A DNA stretch of 64,000 nt from positions 20,207,338 through 20,271,337 of the forward strand of contig NC_088302.1 of NCBI RefSeq assembly GCF_032854445.1. Reading direction: 5' to 3'. This stretch comes from Liolophura sinensis. Its lineage: Eukaryota > Mollusca > Polyplacophora > Chitonida > Chitonidae. Below, one piece after another: positions 26,176 to 36,620 of this stretch. Under the pieces are notes generated by a model, which was not told the origin of the DNA, did no database searches, and worked only from the letters and a program-made list of their open reading frames with translations. Both the position numbers and the translations under genes were made by a program. Positions within the stretch are counted from its first letter, which is position 1. Each line of letters begins with the position of its first letter.

Positions 26176-27780
26176 GTATAAAAATGCTCATTCACCATAG
26201 TACAGGCCTATACAATCTAAGCTCAGACTGGTTCTGTAATGTATCTAACGTTCAGCATACCGTCCATGTGCCAAGCTGTTACTCAGTTACCAGAGTTTTC
26301 CAGACTCATCGACAAAGCCCCTGATTTTCCAGGCTTTTCAAGGCCTTTCCATTTCTAGGCTTTTGCAAGTTTTCATTTTCCCTTACGAACCCTGTGATGT
26401 GACACCGAAATATTTACAGCTCGTAAATTGTCAATAAAATGTGCTGGTAGCAAAACTCTCAGTAGTTATTGTACGAGTCCCCCCCTAATTTTGTCATGCG
26501 AATGCAAAGGTACTAGTAAATAAAAGGTTGGGAGCACACATGCATTTAAAGGTGGAAAGACTGTTGAGTCGACAAGAGCACTTTCTTCTGTGCAATTGCA
26601 TTTCATATAAATGCAACTGTGAAAAATATACCGTAACGGCCCCTGTGTATTGACTGATTAATAATCTTAACGCTTGGACATCTCCAAATGTACACTGAAA
26701 TTGGCACTTGTTACAGAATGGAGCCCTTCAATATGTCGCTAAAACAAACGAACCACTTCATTGTTCCCCGTTGTATGTAGAATGACGGTTAAAAGTTTCC
26801 CACTCATCTCTCACGACAAGAGTTGCGTTCAACCATAACTGGCTAAGACGGAGGTCTTAAGAAAATTAACCTCGTGACATTGTCCTCGAGGTCCCTCAAG
26901 GTCAAAAGCAAATTTTGTAAATTGTGATTATCACTTCTCGCGTCTTTAAAGAGTTCCAAAACCCAAATCAACGTTAGAACGTGTTCTTCGTGACAGCTAA
27001 AGAATCATTTTCAAACGGTAAGGTGTTAGATGTTTGTCGATAACCTCACGGAACGTAAACATGTTCACAGTTCTAAGACATCACCTGTACAGTTTCCTTG
27101 TATTCACATTGTGTTTGAAAACCGTATACAGATGCTGTCCCACACAGCCAAAAGCATTTTTGTGCTAAACATACTTACGTCTTGCATTTTTTTTCATTTA
27201 TAGAAATGTATTGTTGGCTCACCAACTATCTGAACCAAAACTTCATTTTCATCATTCTACTTAGCACACATGCGTACATATTTATATATCACTTTTGAAT
27301 GACAAGTGGGGAAATTCCATGTTGGTAATCAAAACCATTAAAAACAGTCCTCAAAAGAACAGATAACGGTTAGGTAAATGTATTTGAGGCTGATATGATG
27401 TATATATTATCATTTTCATGAAACAATACTATTTATGTACGCATGTTTTTCAAAATTAATAAAGTAGACCTTTCTTAAAAATAAATGTATTGTTTCTGCA
27501 ATTTCTTTTATTGGTAAAATTTCAAGATGTGTCATTGCTATTGTATAGATGTTGCAATTAACATTGAACGTATAACTGGGCAATAAACATCGAACTTTGA
27601 ACTTGATTTTGTAAATAAGTCTGAACATATTGAAGATGAATAGTCAGTTGTCAGATTCCAAAGTTGCCTACAACACATTCGGCAGTCGAGACATTCTGGT
27701 GCTCTAAGTCGGTTCTGTGTTAGAAGAAAAGACCCTTAAAAACTGAAAGCAGGCATCATTTAATAGACCACTTAAAACTA
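26176..27780. other. No recognisable gene
   Basis: AT-rich DNA without recognised genes, RNA genes or repeats. Confidence 0.45.
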
Positions 27781-27969
27781 TACATCAAGTCCAGTTCATG
27801 CTGGCTTCCTCTCCGGCTGTAAGTGGGAAGGTTTGTCAGCAGCCTGCGGATGGCTGTGGGTTTCCCCCGGGCTCTGCCCGGTTTCCCCCCAACATAATTC
27901 TGGCCGCCGTCGTATAAGTGAAATATTCTTGAATATGGCGTAAAACACCAATCAAATAAATAAATAAAT
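27781..27969 (+). mobile_element. 5'-truncated SINE with target-site duplication
   Basis: Starts inside the SINE at CAAGTCCAG and runs through a well-preserved body to the GCGTAAAACACCAATCAAAT end and A-rich tail. AAAACTAT flanks it at 27773-27780 and 27970-27977. Four more bases match with one mismatch if the repeat is extended. Truncation at the 5' end together with a duplication indicates LINE-type reverse transcription and insertion. Confidence 0.9.
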
Positions 27970-28020
27970 AAAACTATGCATAAATATACTTTCATTTATT
28001 TTTTTAGATTTTTGTGCAGA

Positions 28021-28181
28021 GAATTAAAGGCGTTCAAACGTTTGAATCCTAAGGTGGCTTTATGGACCATACTATCACAGTTTCGGAACTCTGACGTCAC
28101 AGAAAATTTTTTCAGCTCTAATTACGACACTGAATGTCGGAATAATTCCTTTTTACCCATGAGTAAATGGTTACTGAAATG
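28021..28181 (+). pseudogene. Possible glycoside hydrolase 18 (chitinase-like) exon remnant
   Basis: After a good acceptor (TTTTTTTAGATTTTTGTGCAG) the frame reads ELKAFKRLNPKVALWTIL, then NSDVTENFFSS and CRNNSFLPMSKWLL, to a stop. The order and spacing recall the GH18 stretch with a Leu-Lys..Asn-Pro segment, then a Phe-Ser-Ser, then Arg-Asn.Phe. The family's usual Gly-Gly-Trp is absent and no DxxDxDxE exon was seen downstream. A GTAAAT donor near 28163 is possible. This is resemblance by eye only; it could be chance. Confidence 0.2.
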
Positions 28182-28994
28182 AGGTTCTCAAAAATTCTTT
28201 CTTTCTGGGGAACATCAGGAAAAAAACGTGATCAGAGTTCCTAGATACCGTCAATATAGCTTACAATGCCAACCACCGAATTCAAATATCTGAATGCCTT
28301 TCCATACTCTTGAAACAAATCTAAAAATATAAATGAAAATATTTTTACACACAGTTTTTAGTTATTTTTATGATAAACCTTACCTCGTATTTTAGCTCTC
28401 TTTTGCCGTAGGAGTGACTAGATTTGCCAGGAATTCTTAATCTTCGGCTGTCAGTATTTGTCAACGCTCGTATAAAGATACTACAAGTCATATATAGTTC
28501 ACCATTTAGCCAGTCCTATACCTTATAAGTATCGTTTGCGATGTCAGTTACGTGAAATTGTATGAACGTCCGGCATAAATCAAAAGCCTCATGAATCATA
28601 AATGGAAATTTCATGTTGATAATCACAAAACCCTCTCCAAGAAGTAATTAATAACTGTCCCCAAAGGAATATACGAAGTATTCACAATCTCAAAACTGAA
28701 ACATAAACACGTCATAAACGTGAACTGAGAAAAATACTTTCAGCCGTGAATAGATATATCCAAATGATTATGGACTATGTTGTCTCCTGTAAATTAAACG
28801 AAGGTGCATATGCAAATTGTCATCTCATGACACGTGCATGATGAAGAATTGAAGGTGATGTCGCTAAGGCAATCGATGATGGTATTCTTTGATGGAAAGC
28901 AGAATGCCTTTTTTCTGCATAACGTCGAAATAGTTTGATTTCTTTGACTATTGTTTAACGCGATGCTCAAGATTTTTTTTCGCAAACGATAGCA
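28182..28994. other. No recognisable gene
   Basis: AT-rich DNA with no recognised feature. Confidence 0.45.
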
Positions 28995-29180
28995 CTAAGG
29001 CCTCTCGAGCAGCAAGAGCGGGGAAAGCTTCAACTTCCTTGTCCATGATCTGGTTTTAAACCGGAGCCACCTCTTACCAATAGACCACGGACCGCTCCCC
29101 TGCCCACCAGGTAGATTACTATGACAATGAGTGTTGCAAGCCAGCATGGTATTTCCATGAAAGTTCCAAGGTCCCAAGCG
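28995..29180 (-). mobile_element. tRNA-like SINE head of a different type
   Basis: The minus strand reads GGAGCGGTCCGTGGTCTATT, then GGTAAGAGG (A-box-like), then CCGGTTTAAAACCAGAT (B-box-like), with no match to the body of the common SINE. It is too diverged to be a functional tRNA gene. It may be the head of a second SINE family. Confidence 0.4.
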
Positions 29181-29247
29181 AGGAGGATTCAATGTTTATA
29201 AGTGCGGGGATGATCCAAGGTTCCAAGCAAGGGGCTTTCAAGATTTA

Positions 29248-29420
29248 TTTATTTATTTATTTGATTGGTGTTTTACGCCGTACTCAAGAATATTTCACTT
29301 ATACGACGGCGGTCAGCATTATGGTGGGTGGAAACCGGGCACAGCCCGGGGGAAACCCACAACCATCCGCAGGTTGCTGTCAGACCTTCCCACTTACGGC
29401 CGGAGAGGAAGCCAGCATGA
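29248..29420 (-). mobile_element. 5'-truncated SINE with perfect 13-bp target-site duplication
   Basis: Inverted copy: TTTATTTATTTATTTGATTG tail, then the reverse complement of the SINE body to GAAGCCAGCATGA. CTTTCAAGATTTA flanks it at 29235-29247 and 29421-29433. It is well preserved, so insertion was fairly recent. It sits about 80 bp from the end of the DUF7869 element. Confidence 0.92.
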
Positions 29421-29557
29421 CTTTCAAGATTTAAAGCCCCAACAAGAAACTTGTAGGCAGAGAGGGACTGATTTATAGTATCACTGACATTGCTCCTGTC
29501 ATCTGGAAAAACCTAGTAAGTCAAATTTTGGTGAAAAATGAGTTAGGCCCACAACTG

Positions 29558-29836
29558 GACTTGCTATGTTTTTCTCTTTCATTTCATCCAGGTAAAGTGT
29601 GTGAAAGTCCCTCCTGTTGGGAATTTTTGATCTTGAAGAATCTAGTAAGTCAATATCATGTGGAAAAATACCACATAGTCATCTGGGAAAACCTAGTAAT
29701 TCGTCTTGCTAGGTTTTTCCAGATCAATGTACGACTACATGTCACTTACTAGGTTCTACAAGATCAAAAGCTCTCAACAGGAATCGCTTTCACACTCTTT
29801 ACCTGGATCAATTGAAAGGGAAAAACATAGCAAGTC
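29558..29836. repeat. Foldback hairpin inside the element's left end
   Basis: Left arm 29558-29653 and right arm 29743-29836 are inverted copies (CTTGCTATG, TTTCA..GATCCAGG, GTGTGAAAG, TTTTTGATCTTG and CTAGTAAGT matched in order). The loop holds a further small palindrome (GGGAAAACCTAG at about 29685 with CTAGGTTTTTCC at 29709-29720). The three nested inverted structures all carry the same CCTAGTAAGT-like motif. Confidence 0.75.
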
Positions 29837-29854
29837 AAATTATTTCTCATATGA

Positions 29855-30838
29855 GTTAAACCAATCACATTACCTAATTCTGGTCATGTGATCACAACAA
29901 ATTGGACAACTTTTTTAAAGACAATTCAGTCAGGATGTTCTCACGTTTTCTGTACCCATTATCGAGAAGACCACGATGGTGCTGTTGATAAGGAAAACAC
30001 CAGTATATTTACTGTAGATATGCAAAAGGTTATCCTCCTTCCCAAAATGACCATCAAAGAACATTTCTTTGTTAGCAGATTAGTTGTCTTCAATGAGACA
30101 TTTGCATCAGTAAAAGAAGACGGTGACTTTGTTATTTTGTGGCATGAGGCTATCAGGGGTAGATTAGGAGTTGACATTGCCTCCACGTATATAAAGTGTT
30201 TGTGCCTTTGTGAGACAGATTTTGTGATATTCTGGGCAGACAACTGCACGGGACAAAACAAAAACTGGGTCCCTTACACGGTGTTGTGTTGGTGTGTCAA
30301 TCAACCCTGGGGCCCACAAAGTATCACAATGAAGTATTTTGAAAGGGGACACACTTTTATGCGTGCAGACAGCGTCCATGGCTGCATTGGAAGGAAAATG
30401 AAGAAATGTCCCGAGATTTGTAATTTCCAGGACTTCGTAGATTTGTGTGACAAATCGGGAACTAAGATCAAGCCAATCACAATGCAATACCATGACTTTT
30501 ATGAATTTGAGGACGGTCACGGTAATAGAAAGTCCAAGAACGTAACGCTACCTCATCTCAGCTCCATATCAGTGGCAGAATTTCGTAAAGGTTCACGCGC
30601 AATGTGGTTTAAGGAGGGTTTTGAAGGAGACTACATGTACCAGGAAGTTGACTTTCTTAAACCCAAGTTCAGACTGGACTTTACACCACCAACACAGAAT
30701 GAACCAAGAGGAATTCCTAGCGTGAAACGCCAGAATATTCTGAAACTGGCCGATTCATTCCCCGCTGCTAAGAGGAAATTCTGGCAGGAAATTCCAGTAA
30801 ATGACAACAATGATGACCTTGTTGAACACTTTGGGTGA
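29855..30838 (+). CDS. DUF7869-like protein, N-terminally truncated, transposon-associated
   Basis: One frame is open from 29855 to the TGA at 30836-30838. There is no in-frame ATG until 30020; a GTG lies at 29888, so the N-terminus is uncertain. The protein shows the block order I associate with DUF7869 proteins: FTVDMQKVILLPK, then SRLVVFNETF, then FWADNCTGQNKN, then FERGHTFMRADSVHG. The Asp and His residues in these blocks look like a nuclease/transposase-type acidic site, which is inference. The cysteine-rich N-terminal part usual in longer relatives is missing; the hairpin lies where it would be expected. A poly(A) signal AATAAA follows at 31040-31045. Function is unknown; the flanking inverted repeats suggest a transposon protein or remnant. 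Confidence 0.7.
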   Translation, partial: VKPITLPNSGHVITTNWTTFLKTIQSGCSHVFCTHYREDHDGAVDKENTSIFTVDMQKVILLPKMTIKEHFFVSRLVVFNETFASVKEDGDFVILWHEAIRGRLGVDIASTYIKCLCLCETDFVIFWADNCTGQNKNWVPYTVLCWCVNQPWGPQSITMKYFERGHTFMRADSVHGCIGRKMKKCPEICNFQDFVDLCDKSGTKIKPITMQYHDFYEFEDGHGNRKSKNVTLPHLSSISVAEFRKGSRAMWFKEGFEGDYMYQEVDFLKPKFRLDFTPPTQNEPRGIPSVKRQNILKLADSFPAAKRKFWQEIPVNDNNDDLVEHFG

Positions 30839-31325
30839 TTCCTAAATATGTAATCAAGCTGCAGTTGCTGCTATTCCTCGAAAATGTCTCAGACTGGTAG
30901 ATTTATTTACCACGGCTAAGATAAAATTCTGGCTGGAAATCACAGCAAATCATGATCTTGTTGATTAGTTAAAACACTTGTTTTATGTATTCAAACTACA
31001 CTTGGTGTTATTTCTCTGATAATTGTTCATGTGTTAGGCAATAAAGTGAAGTTATCACGCTGCTGTTGACATACTAGGCTTTTGTTGATAAAATGTTTTA
31101 GTTGAAGGATTGGTTAGATCAGGTAAAACATAGTAAGTCATTTTGTAACCAAATTAAACCAGTAACAATAATATACCTATGTGAGCTGAAAAGGCATCTA
31201 ATTGTCTTGATCTAAAATGCCGAAATAAAATTTATTTCATATTTTGCAGCTTAATCCTGAAACAAAACACGTTTCCTTTGTTTCCTCCAATTTGCATTCA
31301 ACTGACTAACTAGGTTTTTCCAGAT

Positions 31326-33091
31326 TACAGGAGATTGCATGTATAGTATCTGAAAAGAGAATATGCCCTTATTCGATGAGAATAAACCATCGATGAGACT
31401 AATAAGTTCCTCACATCTGAGAAATGTTCCAAACAACGGTATGAGTTTACCATAGACGAGTTTGATCGTCACAGAATGATATAGTTCATGTTTCGCCCAA
31501 ACTATTATAGGGGATGGTGAAAACAGATTATCTGTTTCACCCAGTGCAAAAGGCGGTATGGAAGTAGAGCGAGGGAGGGATTCGATTCTGCGCCTTCAAT
31601 GGTACCGAGCCATCAAACACCCTTCAAAGAGCTTCCTACTTGTTTTGTGCAAAATGGATTTGCTTTAAATGTTTCGTGAAACTTTTCTTATCCATAAGCC
31701 GTTTATTCCTGTGTTAAGGTATATATAAATCGGCCGACAGCCATTTTCCTAACTAGTCTCCTGTATAAGCAAAAATCGAAGTCAGTAGGGCCGATTCCTC
31801 ACAGCCATTTCTGACAAAATTTAAAAGCCCACCACAATGCATGATTTTTGGTTCTGGAATTTATTGACATTTTGACACATTTGGCTGAAAATATATAGGC
31901 CCTATCAGTAATAAGCTAGTTAAAATTCCAATTTCTGTGGCGCAAAAATAAGTTTTGAAATAGTATTTCAAATTTAGGGGTGAAGTCGCTTTTTGGAATC
32001 GGTCTCCATATACCCAAATCACCATACCACCAATCAAATAAATACATAAACAAATATAGCCTATATACAGACCACATCTTTGTAAAAAGTTGAAATGTCA
32101 GTGATTTTAGTCTCTCTTGTTAACCTCCCAGTTACAGAATAGTAAGTGATGATGTTTAGGTACGGTTTTCATTGTAAGTCTGCCTCCCTATATCTGCATA
32201 TCATTAACAAAGGTATAGATAATATAGTAAAGATTTACACATTTACACTAAATTTAATAACCCGGTATTTGGCATTCAGTATACTATATGGAATTTATTT
32301 CAGTTGTCGCCCTGGGTGTTTTTGTTGAGATGTTGAAAAGTCAGAAACCTCGTGCATGTAGGCCTACTTAGTCTATCCCCGTATTCCCTTTAAGTTATCC
32401 ATAGCAACTAACGCAGCCATGCAGCCCTGATCTGGTACAGTTCACGACACATGGGAGGTAAATCTTGTCATACGTTTGCAGACCTCTGGTTGGGTGGCCG
32501 AATGCTAAATTTAATGTTATTCTTTGACCTGTTTACTTTTTAACAGTGTAATTGCAATACTTAGACACACTAACCTGTAGATAGACCTATATATTTCTTT
32601 TTCGTGTTATGTACAGGTGCTGTAACATGTGGGATATTCTTGGCTACGTAGTAAAACAAAGGTCCAATAAATGAAAAAAATATATAGCATGTGGGGCAGG
32701 GGGTATCCGTGTGTGTTAGTTTGTGTTGCAACAATAGAAAAAGGGCAAAGTTTTGTCGAATGTGGATGAAACAGAAAACTTAAACCTGATCTGTAACTTG
32801 TCATGGTGAAGGATACACCTCAAGTCTCAATCCAACAGGCCCTACCATGAACTGTTGGTGTTTTCTTAAGACCAAAAGTGGTTTAAACGGTCATCACTTT
32901 GTCAACACGGCACTAGTCCCATACAACATGGCTGTGTTTTATGAAGTCATGTAACAGTCATATATAGAACTTACAGGAGATGAAAAAACAGCCTGAAGCT
33001 TCCTACTTCATCTGTAGGCCTATAGTTTGTCATAGTGAAGTCATGTAAACATTCCAAGTTTCAAACTCATTGCGATGAGCCGTTTGGTGCC
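31326..33091. other. No recognisable gene
   Basis: AT-rich DNA. A short SINE tail remnant (ACCACCAATCAAATAAATAC) lies at about 32028-32058. No coding region recognised. Confidence 0.45.

Positions 33092-33139
<48 letters not shown>
33092..33139. repeat. (TAA)n microsatellite
   Basis: About 16 uninterrupted AAT/TAA triplets, immediately before the large inverted repeat. Confidence 0.95.
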
Positions 33140-33140
<1 letters not shown>

Positions 33141-35007
33141 CGGGTTATACATGCTCGTTGGCCTACAGGTACATTCTAAGCAACGGTAGTCTATAAGTTA
33201 TTATCAAATCTGTGCCTAACGAAATATCAGTTTAATAGTCGCTATAACAGTATTTACATGTGTTTTTTCAAGTCTGTCAGAGTTCTTGTAAATACTGGGA
33301 AGAACTCTTGGAGACTGCCGAAGGTGCATATCAATCGGGATCTATCAGGGGTTAAGCGGGCTGGTCGGCGTACAAAAGGTTTGACACACTGAACGGTACA
33401 GAACCACGTGTGAAAACAATAAAATGGTGATTCTTATGTGCGGCAGCCGGGCACAGACCTCTAGGGTACACCAAAAAATAATTTTATCGGTCACAATCAC
33501 GTGCGACAACCTGATCACAGAAAGTTAATTCTTAAGTTTCCAGGTCATTCCACTAAGCCACTTAAGAACGGTCTAATTAACGCTAATTATGACTTCTATC
33601 GGCCATGGTGCGTACAAGGCAATTTTTTTTACCAAAAGATACCTTTGGATATGCTAATTATAAAATGTTAATTCTTAAGTTCAAACTCCATGCTAAGAAC
33701 CATTAAAGAACGAGTCAATGGACAATATTTGGGCTAAATTACCTTAAAACAAGGGTATTGGTCACATTTGAGTACGAGGATGACACTTATTTGTTACATT
33801 CATCAAGACAACCTGATCGCTCAAAAACAATTCTTAAGTCCCCGGGTCTTGATCTGTAATGATCAGTTCTTAACTGTTCTGCTTAGGTACTAAATCCCAC
33901 ATTAAAGTTAATTATGATTTTTCCTATGTCATGTCGAGTATGAGAATTATTTTTTGACGAAAATTGCTAAGGACGTTCCAGCATGCACATATACACTTAA
34001 GAACTGATCAAAAGTTATCTACCGACCAAGGCAGCAGGACTGCAACATGATTCGTGTTCTGCCGGCTCTGGAAGGGGGCCGACCATCGCCAGGCGCCTGA
34101 CAAACAGCAGGACTTAAAGCCGCAGTCTAAACAACGCGACCTTCATTAGAACACGATTCAGTGCTTTAATATTACGAACAAAGCCGTTAAAGGGCCACGT
34201 AATTAACGCTTTTCTGACATCCTTTGGTAATGTCGGTTACGCAGGTAAATTTGTGCAACAAGATGCACTAGGATATGGTCATTATAAAATGGTAATTCTC
34301 CATGTCTTTAATCCTTTGTTCTCATTGGATTATAAGGATGGATCAGATTTAATGAAATGGCTCAAATTATTTTCTGAATAGGGGTAAATTACAATAATGG
34401 AAAGTCGCGTTTTCAATGACAAAATCTGAACAGAAAAAAACGAGTACACTGCCATTACTTTTGAATGTCAAATGCACTTAGAATTATATTTCAACATCAT
34501 TACCTGTGTCTTATCTGGAGAATGACAGCTTGAAGCTACTCCTAGTGGGGTTTATTTGTTCTACCTTCTACATTTGTCAAGAAGAGATGGAGTTCCAACT
34601 CTAACATGCAAAAACAAGCTGCACAGTGACATGTCATTCTGAAAAATGTATTAACAACAATAAGAAAAAATATGACAATGGTTTAATATGACAAAATGTT
34701 CTCTTTAAGATTCACTTCGATCAATTCAGAGCTAAGAAAAGAAAAATATTAGAAAAATATTTATTATCTGAATGGGAGGTTAGGAAAAACGTCTCGGTCT
34801 AGGTTTTCTTCGCTTGACAAGTCGTCTATTGCGGGGGGGGGATAATTTACTGCTATTTATGCATTTACATGATTAATTAGAATGTAACTCTTAGATAAAC
34901 TGACAAGATGCCGTATTTTATCGATTACGCGTGACCATTTACCACCTAAACATTGTCGTCGCTGCTCTGTTTTTTCTCCATGTGCTGTACGTCTTGATAT
35001 TCTTCTT

Positions 35008-35133
35008 CATCTGATGACGAGACTTCATCTGATGTCGAGACTTCATCTGATGACGAGACTTCATCTGATGTCGAGACTTCATCTGATGACGAGACTTCAT
35101 CTGATGTGGAGACTTCATCTGATGTCTTTCCTC
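35008..35133. repeat. 18-bp tandem array in the inverted-repeat spacer
   Basis: Seven copies of CATCTGATGACGAGACTT at exact 18-bp steps (35008 to 35116), alternating GACGAG with GTCGAG or GTGGAG. On the minus strand it reads as a 6-residue HQMKSR repeat inside a 76-codon open frame. I judge that frame a by-product of the repeat. Confidence 0.9.
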
Positions 35134-35768
35134 GTCATCCGAATCACCTTGTATTAAACCTGAAACCATTGTGTCCAGGAGCCATAGTTTATTATTGTTG
35201 CTAAGACATTTTTCTAAGACATTTTCTTAAGACATGTCACTGTGCACCTTGTTTTGCATGTTGGGGAACGTTTTGCTCTTCACAAATGTAGAAGGCAGAA
35301 CAAATAAACCCACGAGGAGTAGCGTGAAGCTATCGTTCTCCAGAAAAAGACACAGGCAATGACGTCCAAAAATAATTCTAAGTGCATTTGGCATTCTAAA
35401 ATAATTGCTTCTCATTTCTTCTGTTCAGATTTTTTTATCTTTAAAGCGACTTTTAAGCACGGACCCGATTGGGTTATTGTGAAATGCTCCGCGTATCCCG
35501 TTCTACAAAATAATTTCAGCCATTTCATTAAATCTGGTCCAGTCTTAAGCCAATCAGAACAAAGGATTGAAGACATTAAGAATTACCATTTTATAATAAC
35601 CATATCCTGATGCACCTTGTTGCACAAGTTAAACTGCGTAACAGACATTGCCAAAATAGCGTTAATTAGGTGGTTCTTCAGTGGCTTGGTTTATTATATT
35701 AAAGCGTTGACTGGTGTTCCACTTTAGCATGACAGTCCTGCTTTCTTGGTCGGTAGATAACTTTTGAT

Positions 35769-36620
35769 CTGTTCTCAAGTGTACATGTGCATGTGGGAAC
35801 TTCGTTAACATTTGAAAATCACTGTATCTCAAAGTACCTTTTGGTCAAAAAATCGTTCTCGTACTAGACTAGGAAAAATCAGATTTGATGTTAATTAGTG
35901 GTTTAGTACATAAGTTGAACACTTATGAAGTATTTTTTAGTGATCATGTGCCTTGACTCGAACTCAGTTGTCACTGATACCTTCGTTTTAAGGTAATTTA
36001 GTCCAAATATTGACCTCTTACCCGTTCTTAACTGGTTTTTAGTTGGGAGTTGGAACTTAAGAATTAACATTTTAAAATTAGCACATCTCAAGGTATCTTT
36101 TGGTTAAAAAAAAACCCTCGTACGCGACATGACCGATGAAAGTCATAATTAACGTTAATTAGGCCCTTCTCAAGTGGCTTAATGCATAACCTGGGAACTG
36201 CAGAATTTGTTTTTAACGATCAGGTTGTCTTGAAGAATGCATAAAACAAGTTTCATCCTTGTACTCAATTGTGACCGAAGCCCTTATTCTAAGGTATTTT
36301 AGCCCAAATATTGACCTTTGACCCGTTCTTAAATGGTTTTTAGCATGGAGTTGGAACTTAAGAATTGACATTTTATAATTAGCTTATATCAAGGTATCTT
36401 TTGGTGAAAAAAATTTTCATCGTAGGCGACATGATCGATAAAAGTTATAATTAGCGCTCCTTAGGCCGTTCTTAAGTGGCTTAGTGCAAGACATGGGGAG
36501 ATAAGAACTTGTCACAGTTAAGAATCGCCATTTTGGCGTTTTCACACATGGTTCTGTATGTTCAAATGAGTCAAACATTTCGTACGCGACCTGACAGATA
36601 AACCCCTGCTAGCTCCCGTG
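35769..36620. repeat. Tandem units of 250-300 bp inside the right arm
   Basis: Units start with a GTTCT(T/C)AA motif at about 35771, 36023 and 36324 (steps of about 252 and 301 bp). Each continues with GGAACTT, AACATTT and a TCAA(A/G)GTA(C/T)CTTTTGGT segment. Matching units occur in reverse complement in the left arm (for example CCAAAAGATACCTTTGG near 33634). The arm was therefore built by tandem duplication before or after inversion. Confidence 0.75.

Larger units (their letters stand above)
29501..31325 (+). mobile_element. DNA-transposon-like element with terminal inverted repeats and DUF7869-like ORF
   Basis: The left end at 29501 reads ATCTGGAAAAACCTAGTAAG. The right end at about 31304-31325 is its near-perfect reverse complement (CTAACTAGGTTTTTCCAGAT). 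Similarity continues outward for a few bases (CTCCTGT on the left, ACAGGAG on the right), so the exact boundary is uncertain. The motif CCTAGTAAGTCA or a variant recurs several times within both ends (29643, 29691, 29745 reversed, 29827, 31128), like subterminal binding sites. Inside lie a large hairpin and one long ORF. No other protein was seen. It may be a truncated copy. Confidence 0.65.
33335..36620. repeat. Very large inverted repeat, possible foldback element
   Basis: Left arm about 33335-34684; right arm about 35163-36620 is its reverse complement, with mismatches and indels. Paired landmarks include CAGAACCACGTGTGAAAAC at 33409 with its complement near 36550, ATCAAAAGTTATCTACCGACC at 34008 with its complement near 35750, AAATGGTAATTCT at 34288 with 35579, and GTTTATTTGTTCTACCTTCTAC at 34550 with about 35300. 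The spacer is about 478 bp. The arms contain TTCTTAAG-rich units that are tandemly repeated. No protein-coding ORF was found. It resembles a foldback transposon or an inverted segmental duplication; I cannot decide which. Confidence 0.85.

Noticed and set aside
34939-35169. 76-codon minus-strand frame with HQMKSR repeats
   Set aside because: The frame exists because the 18-bp array has no stops in that phase. Flanking codons give no domain and no splice context.
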